DNA of 49,473 nucleotides from CAZYTX01 sp964650485. Lineage in GTDB: Bacteria; RBG-13-61-14; DATKZS01. This document shows positions 24,881 through 31,961 of the stretch, in pieces. The stretch spans positions 1 to 49,473 of the forward strand of contig CAZYTX010000027.1 of the NCBI GenBank assembly GCA_964650485.1, read 5' to 3'. The translations under genes and the position numbers were made by a program. Every line of letters begins with the position of its first letter. The first letter of the stretch is position 1. The notes under the pieces are model-generated. The model was not told the origin of the DNA. It was given only the letters and a program-made list of their open reading frames with translations, and made no database searches.

Positions 24881-25927
24881 TCACTCCATGCCCAGCTTGT
24901 GTTTGTAATCTTGAGCCTGTTTCAAGTGGACTGTCTCACGATCGCCGAGCACGGAAAAGAACTCCTGGAGCCATTGGCGGGCCTCCTGCTTGTTTCCCAT
25001 GGCAAGTGCGCACTGGCACAGCTTCAAGTAGGGGAGGTAGAGTGCGGGATCAGCCTCCCTCATTCGATCATAGTATTGACAGGCCCCGGCATGGTCGCCT
25101 TCCTCGATGAGGGCCCTGCCTGCAAGCTGGTAGAACACGGGGAAGTATGGCCTCTCCTCGATGAGCCCGTCCATGTACGCGACCGCGGTGTCATAGTCCT
25201 CCTCGTTCACGTACACGTAGTAGAGGGCTATCCTGGAGACCTCTTCCAGGTAGCTCCTGTTTATTCCGGCCTGCTCGATCATGGCTATGCCCTGCTCTCG
25301 CTTGTCCAGCCAGGGGATGGGCATGAGGCGCGAGTATGCGGAGCGGTAATAGAGGTATAGCCCGATGCCCATTTTTGCCTCCCAGTTTTCCGGGTCCATG
25401 CGGGCCGCGGTCATCATGTGTGAAAGCCCCTTCAGGCCGGGGTAGAAGGCGGAGAGGTACTCGCCGCGGCGCAGGTGATAGATGCCGTGGATGCCGCGCG
25501 TGGCGCCCAGCAGCGTGTAGTGCCAGTCGTTTTCAGGCGCCTGTCTAGCGAAGCTCTTTGCCGCGGCCTCTGCCCTCCTGGCGGCGTCCATGAACTCCTG
25601 GTGATAGGAGTAGTCGTCGTTCTCGAGCATCATGACCTGGTAGAGCACCATCTCTCCGGTGGGACCAGCGGGGTTTTGCGGGAACTCTCGCTCGATCTCG
25701 CGGCAGAACTCTCGCGCGGCACGGTAGTCTCGTTCGAGCGCGTGGTCGTACGCCTGGATGATCTTTTCCGAGACCTCGGGGTGCGCCTGGCCCGGGAATA
25801 TTACCTGTGCGGGTGATGCCTGCGGGGGGGCATTGGGCGGGGCCTCCGCCCATGCCGGAGCAGCGGCAAGGAGTGCCATAAATATAGCTTTAACTGGAAA
25901 TTTGACTATCATTGCCGGAACTCTCAT
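24881..25927 (-). CDS. Exported TPR-like protein of unknown function
   Basis: 348-residue protein with a signal peptide (VKFPVKAIFMALLAAAPAWAEA, cleavage after AWA) and a Pro/Ala-rich linker. The rest is alpha-helical with TPR-like pairs, for example RDYRAAREFCREIEREFPQNP near residue 65, NEEDYDTAVAYMDGLIEERPYFPVFYQLAGRALIEEGDHAGACQYYDRMREADP near 235-290. The start ATG at 25927 has AGGAGG ten bases upstream, and the start region overlaps the end of the radical SAM gene, so the two are co-transcribed. It resembles the TatT-like protein at 3925 in general style only. Possible role in binding an envelope partner; nothing more specific is supported. Confidence 0.75.
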   Translation of the reverse strand: MRVPAMIVKFPVKAIFMALLAAAPAWAEAPPNAPPQASPAQVIFPGQAHPEVSEKIIQAYDHALERDYRAAREFCREIEREFPQNPAGPTGEMVLYQVMMLENDDYSYHQEFMDAARRAEAAAKSFARQAPENDWHYTLLGATRGIHGIYHLRRGEYLSAFYPGLKGLSHMMTAARMDPENWEAKMGIGLYLYYRSAYSRLMPIPWLDKREQGIAMIEQAGINRSYLEEVSRIALYYVYVNEEDYDTAVAYMDGLIEERPYFPVFYQLAGRALIEEGDHAGACQYYDRMREADPALYLPYLKLCQCALAMGNKQEARQWLQEFFSVLGDRETVHLKQAQDYKHKLGME

Positions 25928-25929
25928 GG

Positions 25930-26715
25930 TCAACACACCTCCTCCACCAAATCCTCTCCCAGCTCCTCCGAGAACTCGGATAAAACGCGGTCGAAGAAGC
26001 CCGGGTCAAGGGCCTGGTCCCAGCCGCGTGCTTTTAGCAGGTGCCTGCAAAGTGAGTGGTAATGGAGGTCGTCGAAGAGCACGGAACTGGCAAAGGGCTT
26101 TACGGCCCGTGCCAGGGCCTTCGGGTTCATGGGCAGGGCCGGTCCCACGAACACCCGGGGTGAAAGGCCGACCTCGTAAAGAGCGCGCAAAGCACGGAGC
26201 CGCTCCGCTATGGGGGACGCGCCCGGCTCCATCTTCCTCCTCACCTCTTCACTGTCGGTGGTTATGGTTATGGTGATCCTTGCTTCTTTGAACTCTCTTA
26301 AGATGTCAATGTCACGGGCCACCAGCGCGGACTTGGTCTGGACCCTGGCCGGGAACCTCGCGTCCGAAAGTATCCCGAGGCACGAGCGGGTGATCCCAAG
26401 CTCCTTTTCAATGGGCTGGTAGGGGTCGGTCGCGGAGGAGAGCATGACCGGACCCCGCTTTCGCTTCCTCTTTAGCTCGCGGACGAGCATCGAGGGCAGG
26501 CCCTGCTTTGCGTCCACGAAGGTCCCCCATCGCCTCTTGTCCCTGTTCCTGTGTATGATGCGCATGTAGCAGTAGCGGCACGCGTGCATGCACCCCACGT
26601 ACGGGTTCAGGGAGAAGCTCACGCCCGGGACCTTGGAGGGCGAGAGCGCGGTTCTTGCTCCTCTGCCCTTAAAGCGCCCCGCTGTCTCCGGGCCTGGCTG
26701 AGCGGTGAATGGCAT
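25930..26715 (-). CDS. Radical SAM protein, SplB-like (Rv2578c/PA0069 family)
   Basis: 261-residue radical SAM enzyme. The cluster motif is NPYVGCMHACRYCYMR with Cys42, Cys46 and Cys49 (CxxxCxxC). The nearby ATDPYQPIEKELGITR segment and the late EVGLSPRVFVGPALPMNP segment are typical of the Rv2578c-like group, related to spore photoproduct lyase but of unknown activity. The N-terminal Arg/Gly stretch AGRFKGRGART also matches that group. The stop lies inside the start region of the TPR gene. An upstream promoter was not identified; the 5' region runs divergently from the small-peptide gene. Confidence 0.88.
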   Translation of the reverse strand: MPFTAQPGPETAGRFKGRGARTALSPSKVPGVSFSLNPYVGCMHACRYCYMRIIHRNRDKRRWGTFVDAKQGLPSMLVRELKRKRKRGPVMLSSATDPYQPIEKELGITRSCLGILSDARFPARVQTKSALVARDIDILREFKEARITITITTDSEEVRRKMEPGASPIAERLRALRALYEVGLSPRVFVGPALPMNPKALARAVKPFASSVLFDDLHYHSLCRHLLKARGWDQALDPGFFDRVLSEFSEELGEDLVEEVC

Positions 26716-26768
26716 TCACTCCCCTCGGTGACACAAAAAATTAATGCGTGCTAACTCCCCGTTTTTGC

Positions 26769-26797
26769 TTGACATTCTAAAAAACTCCGTTTATATT
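26769..26797 (+). promoter_or_regulatory. Near-consensus sigma-70 promoter of the 18-residue peptide gene
   Basis: Perfect TTGACA (26769-26774), a 17-base spacer and TATATT (26792-26797, five of six matches). The flanks are AT-rich. Transcription would begin near 26804, about 57 bases before the peptide ATG. It is the best promoter sequence in the window. Confidence 0.8.
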
Positions 26798-26860
26798 TAA
26801 CTTACGAATGAGGTTGTTTTTCACGGTAAAAAACCATTAGCTTTTAAAGGAGGCCCCGCC

Positions 26861-26917
26861 ATGAAAAAGGTCAAAAAGACCAAGAAGGGACTGTGCAAGT
26901 GCAAGAGCTCTTGCTGA
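26861..26917 (+). CDS. 18-residue Lys/Cys-rich small peptide
   Basis: Short frame coding for MKKVKKTKKGLCKCKSSC. Seven of the first nine residues after the start are Lys, Thr or Val with six Lys, and three Cys occupy positions 12, 14 and 18. AAAGGAGG lies ten bases before the ATG, a consensus promoter is upstream (26769-26797) and a hairpin terminator downstream (26963-26990), so the unit is a complete monocistronic gene of roughly 190 transcribed bases. The peptide is cationic with a Cys-x-Cys and a C-terminal Cys, suggesting metal or thiol chemistry, a modified-peptide precursor or a nucleic-acid-binding role. No family is recognised. A regulatory RNA with an incidental frame is the main alternative. 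Confidence 0.6.
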   Translation: MKKVKKTKKGLCKCKSSC

Positions 26918-26962
26918 GTCGGTCGAGTTCATAACCACATCGAAAATCACATCCTTTGCAGA

Positions 26963-26990
26963 GGCGGTCCATAAAGGGGCCGCCTTTTTT
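26963..26990 (+). terminator. Rho-independent terminator of the small-peptide gene
   Basis: GGCGGTCC (26963-26970) pairs with GGGCCGCC (26977-26984) in an eight-base stem with one G-T pair and a six-base loop, followed directly by six T. It lies 45 bases after the peptide stop and in front of the convergent SGNH gene. Confidence 0.85.
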
Positions 26991-27009
26991 CTCGATAGAA
27001 AAGGACACA

Positions 27010-28104
27010 TCACTTAATGAGGCCCTCCTGGTAGATCCACTCGGCCGCGGCTCTTGCCGCAATGGCCGCCCCCTTCGGGGTATAGTGGCACTGGTCATAG
27101 AGGACCTGTTCTGCCCGCTTCTCCCGCAGCACAGGAAGCAGGTCAAGCATTGGCAAGCCGTGCTCCCGGCAGATGCGGGCGAGCTGTCTCTGGGGGAAAT
27201 CGTCCATTATCTCGGATTCCACCTGGATAGAGACCGGAAAGATGACCACGCCCAGACCTGTCCCCCGCCGGTCACAGATCATCTTCATCCTCCTGATCTC
27301 GGACTCGACCGCGGGCCAGGCGTCTCTCTTCCAGGCCGCTCCGAAATCATCCCCTGCAAGCTCGATGATCTTATCATATACCTCGCTATCAAAAACCCAT
27401 GCTCTTTCATGGAACAGGGGCACCCAGTCCGTGGAGAGGCCTCGTGTATTGATCAGCTTCTTTGTGGCCACTCTTTTCCAGCCACGGTTGAAAAGGGCGC
27501 TCGATCGCCTGGCCCGGGTGATAAGACCGACCCAGAAGTCGCCCAGGTCTCCGTACTCTTCTTCGATCACGATGGACCGCGAGATGTCGTTCATGTAAAA
27601 GCCCAAAAGCACCAGGTCGGGCGCCACCATCTTGACCCGCTCGGCCAAAAGATCAACCTCGTCCTTTATGCTCATTCCGGGCACCCCGGCGTTTATGACC
27701 TCGACCCGGGGGCCCAGGAACCTGCCCAGCCGGGCGGGGATGGTCTCGTGGTACTCGAGGCCCGGCCCGAAGGTTATCGAGTCGCCTAGAAAGAGGATAC
27801 GCGATCCGCCCGGCAGCTTGTGCGATGACACCTCCGGCCCCCTGAAGCCCAGGGAGTTAATGTTAAGCCGGATGGTCCGGCCATTGATCCGGGCATAGAA
27901 ATCGCGATGGGTGTCAGGCACCAGGCGCAGGCCCTCCGGCCTGATCTCCATCCAGGGGAATTCCCCCACCGGGAGCCGGGCCGGCTCCATATTGAAAAGG
28001 AGCCTGGCAAAAAGCTCGGCCGCGACCAGGGAGACAAGAACCGAGGTGAAAGCGATGAGCAGCTTGAAATACAAGGGTGTGGCTTTGCCTGGGGATGAGT
28101 TCAT
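27010..28104 (-). CDS. Membrane-anchored SGNH/GDSL hydrolase
   Basis: 364-residue protein with an N-terminal membrane helix (about residues 12-32) and a periplasmic SGNH domain. Block I is LFLGDSITFGPG near residue 106 with the catalytic Ser, the oxyanion Gly region is NAGVPGMS, block III is GFYMND with the Asn, and block V is YDQCHYTPKG near residue 343 with the Asp and His. Proteins of this layout act on acylated sugars or lipids of the envelope, often removing or adding acetyl groups. The gene is convergent with the small-peptide unit and 56 bases downstream of hypB in the same direction, so it could be read from the hyp promoter. Confidence 0.87.
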   Translation of the reverse strand: MNSSPGKATPLYFKLLIAFTSVLVSLVAAELFARLLFNMEPARLPVGEFPWMEIRPEGLRLVPDTHRDFYARINGRTIRLNINSLGFRGPEVSSHKLPGGSRILFLGDSITFGPGLEYHETIPARLGRFLGPRVEVINAGVPGMSIKDEVDLLAERVKMVAPDLVLLGFYMNDISRSIVIEEEYGDLGDFWVGLITRARRSSALFNRGWKRVATKKLINTRGLSTDWVPLFHERAWVFDSEVYDKIIELAGDDFGAAWKRDAWPAVESEIRRMKMICDRRGTGLGVVIFPVSIQVESEIMDDFPQRQLARICREHGLPMLDLLPVLREKRAEQVLYDQCHYTPKGAAIAARAAAEWIYQEGLIK

Positions 28105-28160
28105 GGGATTAGCGCGCCGGAGGTTTTCTTATTAATACCATGCCTGGTTGAAGGATATTT

Positions 28161-28859
28161 TCAAATATCGCCGCGGACCTTATCTTTAAGAGCCTCTTCA
28201 ATCCACTCCACCCACTTTTTCAGGCCCTCCCCGGTCTTTGCCGAGGTCTCGAACACGGGCATGTCCGAGTGAACCTGGTTTATGGCTTTTATGGCCTCTT
28301 CTTTGTCATAGTCCAGGTGCGGGATGAGGTCAATCTTGTTCAGCACAGCGGCATCACACACCCTGAACATCAGGGGGTACTTTATTGGCTTGTCCTCGCC
28401 CTCGGTCACTGAGAGGACCACGGCCCGCCTGTGCTCTCCCACGTCGAACTCCGCGGGGCACACCAGGTTGCCCAGGTTCTCGATTATGAGGATATCCAGG
28501 GAACCGAGGTCCAGGCCCTCCACTGCGTCCCTCACCAGGTGAGCGGTCATGTGGCAGTCGCCTCCAAAGGGCTCGGTGTTGATCTGCACCACCGGGATGT
28601 CCCCGCCCTCGCGCAGCCTGTCAGCGTCGTTGGTGGTGCACACGTCGCCCACCACCACCGCGGTGCTGTAGTCCTCCTTTATGGCCGCCAGGGTCTTCTG
28701 CAGCAGGGTGGTCTTGCCCGAGCCGGGCGAGCTCATGACGTTCAAAACGAAGACGCCCGCGGCGTCGAAGTCCTTCCTGTTCTCGTCGGCCATCCTCTGG
28801 TTCAGGTCCAGCACGTCCCTGGTGACGCTGATCCTCCTGGTCTCCTTTTCCTGGTGCAT
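28161..28859 (-). CDS. hypB: HypB, hydrogenase nickel-incorporation GTPase
   Basis: 232-residue G3E GTPase that hands nickel to [NiFe] hydrogenase together with HypA. Walker A is SPGSGKTTLL near residue 46; DVCTTNDADRL, EPFGGDCHMTAHLV and ENLGNLVCPAEFDVGEH carry the switch regions and the metal-site Cys and His at the dimer interface. NKIDLIPHLDYD is the guanine-specificity motif. There is no N-terminal His-rich nickel store or CxxCGC motif, so it is the short form. hypA lies upstream but is separated by 263 bases that contain a repeat element. Confidence 0.95.
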   Translation of the reverse strand: MHQEKETRRISVTRDVLDLNQRMADENRKDFDAAGVFVLNVMSSPGSGKTTLLQKTLAAIKEDYSTAVVVGDVCTTNDADRLREGGDIPVVQINTEPFGGDCHMTAHLVRDAVEGLDLGSLDILIIENLGNLVCPAEFDVGEHRRAVVLSVTEGEDKPIKYPLMFRVCDAAVLNKIDLIPHLDYDKEEAIKAINQVHSDMPVFETSAKTGEGLKKWVEWIEEALKDKVRGDI

Positions 28860-28930
28860 CGAGCTTATCTCCTTTTAGCGTGTGCTATTTTCAAGATTCT
28901 AGGCACTTTTGTCCAAAACATGAGTTATAT

Positions 28931-29083
28931 TTCGCACAGAGACACAGAGCATTCAGGGTTTTCCATTGATCGGAATGACTAAGATCAAATATTATGACTG
29001 GACTTCCGGGTTTAAAAGCCACTTTCTCAGCAGAAAATACCATGTGCCTTTTATTTAAAATCCTCTGTGCCTCTGTGCGATAA
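28931..29083. repeat. Palindromic repeat element, copy 2, between hypA and hypB
   Basis: Arms of 18 bases (TCGCACAGAGxCACAGAG, about 28932-28949 and the inverse at 29064-29081) differ at one base. The element is a relative of the one at 2854-2968, with the same outer flank CTTTGCTT after the right arm. It fills most of the 263-base gap between hypA and hypB, which normally adjoin. It has no coding content. It may have inserted into an older hypAB operon. Confidence 0.8.
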
Positions 29084-29122
29084 AAGCCTTTGCTTCCAGT
29101 ATCTATCTTAAACATCATCCTA

Positions 29123-29464
29123 CTACGCCACCTCGATGGACTCGACGATCATCTCCCTGCCCGAGATAACCGCGACCCGGTCGGACCCGCAGGAGCCGCA
29201 TACGAACGGCGGCTCCGCGATCTCGGTCCGCTCATCGCAGTCCTCGCACAGCACCCTCACCGGGACCTCGTCAAAGTAAAGCTCAGCACCCTCCGCGGGC
29301 GTGCCCTTGGTGACCACTTCCATGCAGAAGCGCAGCGACCGGGGCACCACCGCGGTGAGTTTTCCCACCTTGAGGCTGATGCTCTTTACTGTGAGGTCCT
29401 CGCCCCGCGGCAGGCTCTGGCTCACTATGTCCATCACCTGCATGGCTATGCCCATCTCGTGCAT
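29123..29464 (-). CDS. hypA: HypA, hydrogenase nickel-insertion metallochaperone
   Basis: 113-residue zinc/nickel protein. The start at 29464 gives MHEMGIAMQVMDI, in which the initial Met-His-Glu is the universal nickel site of HypA; the longer frame (29476) would hide it. The zinc site is CEDC (about residues 74-77) and CGSC (about 90-93). The rest, SISLKVGKLTAVVPRSLRFCMEVV, matches the family. Works with HypB in maturation of [NiFe] hydrogenase. No hydrogenase structural gene lies within the window. Confidence 0.95.
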   Translation of the reverse strand: MHEMGIAMQVMDIVSQSLPRGEDLTVKSISLKVGKLTAVVPRSLRFCMEVVTKGTPAEGAELYFDEVPVRVLCEDCDERTEIAEPPFVCGSCGSDRVAVISGREMIVESIEVA

Positions 29465-29568
29465 GAGGCCTTGCACCTATGATGGTGCACCAGGGCGCGG
29501 GTGTCAACAGTAACCTTGAGGCCCTGAACTGGCGCTCTGAGCAGTTTTGAAAAAAAACGCATTCCGCC

Positions 29569-29596
29569 TTGACAAACTTCGGGATGCTGGTAAAAT
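29569..29596 (+). promoter_or_regulatory. Strong sigma-70 promoter of the tandem lipoprotein genes
   Basis: Perfect TTGACA (29569-29574), 16-base spacer and TAAAAT (29591-29596), in an otherwise unassigned 159-base gap. Transcription would begin about 20 bases before the first lipoprotein ATG. Confidence 0.75.
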
Positions 29597-29623
29597 GTAT
29601 GAAATTTTTACGATGGAGGATGA

Positions 29624-30082
29624 ATGGCTATGAAAAGGACGGAGGTTAGTGTTGGTTTTATTGTCCTGTTTTGCTTCCTGCTTCTTCTTGGTTGTGCAGG
29701 ACAAAAGCCCAGCAGTTTTGTGCAGACTGCGGAACCTGGCTGGAAGGTCATTGTGCTGAGAGATAAGTTTCAAAGAGACTACGACCTGGCATATAAAGCC
29801 GCCGCGGACGTGCTTGCATCCAACTATGATCTGGAAATAATGAACAAAGAGATCGGTTACCTGCGGACCGGGTGGATGCATACGGCTGTTCGATCCGAAC
29901 AGATGTTCGAGAATTACAGGACCAGGGTCACCTTGAAGTTCAGTGTTGACAAGACAAAACTTAGGATTAAGGCAGAGGCCCATTGGATCAGAGGCGCCGG
30001 TTGGCTCAGAGGATACGATCAAACAATACTGGACCAGGTATATAACGATCTCCAGGGAACCCTTGGCAGGGTCGTCCGATAA
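29624..30082 (+). CDS. Small lipoprotein, first of a tandem paralogous pair
   Basis: 152-residue predicted lipoprotein: signal segment with lipobox LLGC (Cys near 24), then a mature domain of about 125 residues with alternating charged strands and an Arg-rich RTGWMHTAVRSEQMFENYRTRVTLKF region, ending NDLQGTLGRVVR. The second gene 26 bases downstream encodes a clear full-length relative, so the pair is a tandem duplication. GGAGG is four bases before the ATG at 29624; the ATG at 29630 is an alternative. Base composition is lower in GC than nearby genes. No family name was recognised; it may be an outer-membrane or cell-surface protein. Confidence 0.75.
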   Translation: MAMKRTEVSVGFIVLFCFLLLLGCAGQKPSSFVQTAEPGWKVIVLRDKFQRDYDLAYKAAADVLASNYDLEIMNKEIGYLRTGWMHTAVRSEQMFENYRTRVTLKFSVDKTKLRIKAEAHWIRGAGWLRGYDQTILDQVYNDLQGTLGRVVR

Positions 30083-30114
30083 GCATTTGCGATCCGAGTA
30101 AAGGAGGAATGACC

Positions 30115-30564
30115 ATGACGATGAGAAGAGTTGCCATAGGCTTTGTGAGCTTGAGTTGCTGTCTTGTTTTGCTGGGATGCTCTCAGAAACCCAAGAGCTT
30201 TGTAAGGACCTCAGAGGCAGGATGGAAGATCATAATCCTTAGGGATCAGTACCAGAGAAACTACGACATGGCGTTTAAAAAGGCCGCGGATGTCCTCGCC
30301 CAGAATTATGACCTCGAAGTTATCGCCAAGGACGGAGGTTACATGAGGACTGGTTGGATGTATACACATATCAGCATGGGTGAAGTGGTAGAAAGATATA
30401 GGACCAAAATTACTGTGAAGTTCTCCCCTGAAAGGACTCAACTGAGGGTCAGGGCGGAAGCGCAATGGATGACTGACACCGGATGGGTGGGCGGCTACGA
30501 CACCGCGCTGCTGGACCAGATCTACAACGACCTTCAGGGATCCCTCGGCAGGGTGGTGCGGTAA
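30115..30564 (+). CDS. Small lipoprotein, second of the tandem pair
   Basis: 149-residue relative of the preceding lipoprotein. After the lipobox LLGC (Cys near 21) the mature domain repeats the same landmarks: SFVRTSEAGWKIIILRDQYQRNYDMAFKKAADVLAQNYDLEV, GYMRTGWMYTH, RYRTKITVKF and NDLQGSLGRVVR. AAGGAGG lies seven bases before the ATG at 30115; two more ATGs lie at 30109 and 30121. The two proteins differ mainly in the middle, which suggests that they have diverged in a binding surface. Function unknown. Confidence 0.78.
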   Translation: MTMRRVAIGFVSLSCCLVLLGCSQKPKSFVRTSEAGWKIIILRDQYQRNYDMAFKKAADVLAQNYDLEVIAKDGGYMRTGWMYTHISMGEVVERYRTKITVKFSPERTQLRVRAEAQWMTDTGWVGGYDTALLDQIYNDLQGSLGRVVR

Positions 30565-30623
30565 GAAATACACTGCCTTGCATCAAGCCGGACCGGGAGA
30601 GCGATCCCGGTGAGTCTGGGTGG

Positions 30624-30652
30624 CCCACACGGTTTCGCAGAAACCGTGTGGG
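30624..30652. repeat. Perfect 13-base inverted repeat (CCCACACGGTTTC)
   Basis: CCCACACGGTTTC (30624-30636), three-base loop GCA, and its exact complement (30640-30652). A shorter dyad with the same core, CGGTTTC/GAAACCG, is at 30748-30764. There is no T-run, so it is not a normal terminator; it may be a protein site or RNA stem. Confidence 0.75.
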
Positions 30653-30673
30653 TTCCGAATAGGGACAGGTGCT

Positions 30674-30730
30674 CGGGCGCCGGATTCATGATATGTGCAT
30701 GTCATGGATTGCTTGGCGCCCGGTTTTTTA
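30674..30730 (+). terminator. Terminator with an internal stem
   Basis: CGGGCGCC (30674-30681) pairs with GGCGCCCG (30715-30722), then six T. The 33-base loop holds a second small dyad, CATGA...TCATG. It lies 110 bases after the second lipoprotein stop and probably ends that transcript. Confidence 0.7.
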
Positions 30731-30871
30731 TCCTTGTAAGTTATACACGGTTTCTGTGAAACCGGACCACCCGTCTTTTTTATTGCAGCAGATGAAAGCC
30801 GCGCGCTGGAATTCAACCCCCATCTGTGGCATTATGATTTGCATCCTTGCCGGGAGACGGAATCCAGGCCC

Positions 30872-31897
30872 ATGGACCAGGGCAAAATACTGCTAGTTGA
30901 CGACTCGGCTTCCATCCGGCGGATGCTGGAGGACAGCCTCAATGATGACGGCTACCTGGTGCACGCTGCGGAGAACGGCAGGCACGCCCTGGACCTGCTC
31001 GACAACTTTGACCCCGACCTGGTGATAACCGACGTGTCCATGCCTGAGATGGACGGGTTCGAGCTCTGCCGGCGCCTGCGGGACAACCAGCGCCTCTCTG
31101 ACATCCCCATAATAATCCTCACAGCGGCCACGGAGGAGAAGGACGTGTGCGAGGGCCTGGGCCTGGGCGCGTCCGACTACGTGAGAAAGCCCTTCAGCCC
31201 CCGGGAGCTCTCCCTGCGGGTGCAGAACATCTTGAAGGGCGCAAAAGAGAAGCGGCGCCTTCAGGAGACCTTTGCCAGGCACACCTCGCCCGAGGTGGTA
31301 AGCGAGCTCATGAACCAGGCCGAGGAGCTGAAGCTCTCGGGCGAGACCCGTGAGATAGCATCGCTCTTCGCCGACATCCGGGGATTCACCAGGATGGCCT
31401 CCGGGGGCAGGCCCAAGGAGATCGTGGACCAGCTTAACAGGGTGCTCACCGCCATGAGCGAGGCGGTCATGGCATTCGGCGGCACTTTGGACAAGTTCCT
31501 GGGTGACGGGATCATGGCCATATTCGGCGCGCCCCTGAAGCACGAGGACGACCCTTTGCGCGCGGCCCGGGCCGCCATAAAAATGCAGCAGAGCATGGCG
31601 AAGATCAACCTGGAGCGGGACAAGGCCGGCCTTCTTCCCATGCAGGTGGGCATCGGCATCACGGTGGGACCCGCTGTGGTGGGCACCATCGGCTCGCCCC
31701 GGAGGATGGAGTACACAGCGATCGGGGACTGCGTGAACGTGGCCTTCCGGCTCCAGTCAATCGCCCGTGGCGGACAGATACTCCTTTCCGAGAAGGCTTA
31801 CAAAAGTGTTAGTCACGAGCTAGAGGGCCGAGCCCTGGACCCCGTGCAGGTCAAGGGCAAAGAGGAACCCATGAGCGTCTACTCCGTGGTTTATTGA
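30872..31897 (+). CDS. Response regulator fused to class III adenylate/guanylate cyclase
   Basis: 341-residue signalling protein. Residues 1-118 are a receiver domain (KILLVDDSAS, phosphoacceptor Asp in ITDVSMPEMDG near residue 55, switch Thr in ILTAA, Lys in VRKPFSP). Residues about 160-335 are a class III nucleotide cyclase domain with both metal Asp residues (FADIRGFT near 165 and DKFLGDGIMAIFG near 209) and the YTAIGDCVNVAFRL segment. The Lys before FLGD and the Asp in AIGD favour ATP as substrate, hence cAMP. The start at 30872 places VDD at the usual distance; the TTG at 30839 is less likely. First gene of an apparent five-gene operon. Confidence 0.9.
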   Translation: MDQGKILLVDDSASIRRMLEDSLNDDGYLVHAAENGRHALDLLDNFDPDLVITDVSMPEMDGFELCRRLRDNQRLSDIPIIILTAATEEKDVCEGLGLGASDYVRKPFSPRELSLRVQNILKGAKEKRRLQETFARHTSPEVVSELMNQAEELKLSGETREIASLFADIRGFTRMASGGRPKEIVDQLNRVLTAMSEAVMAFGGTLDKFLGDGIMAIFGAPLKHEDDPLRAARAAIKMQQSMAKINLERDKAGLLPMQVGIGITVGPAVVGTIGSPRRMEYTAIGDCVNVAFRLQSIARGGQILLSEKAYKSVSHELEGRALDPVQVKGKEEPMSVYSVVY

Positions 31898-31961
31898 TCC
31901 TTGCTAACAGGGAACATGATGGGCTACAATAACTCATAAAGGGAAGGTTTCGGGGGGACTT

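Larger units (their letters stand above)
30565..30871. other. Gene-free structured region after the lipoprotein pair
   Basis: 307 bases with no convincing ORF but three inverted repeats: a perfect 13-base dyad (30624-30652), a terminator (30674-30730) and a seven-base dyad (30748-30764) that shares the GGTTTC/GAAACC core with the first. A small RNA or an attenuator could lie here. No promoter was clear. Confidence 0.55.

Noticed and set aside
24455..25360. A 301-codon plus-strand frame across the AOR start and the TPR gene
   Set aside because: It spans two real genes and their gap in antisense, without domain or start signals.
26915..26971. Reading the TGA at 26915-26917 of the small-peptide gene as selenocysteine, extending it by about 18 residues
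   Set aside because: No convincing SECIS stem-loop with an apical G follows at the right distance, and the extension runs into the terminator stem with no recognisable pattern.
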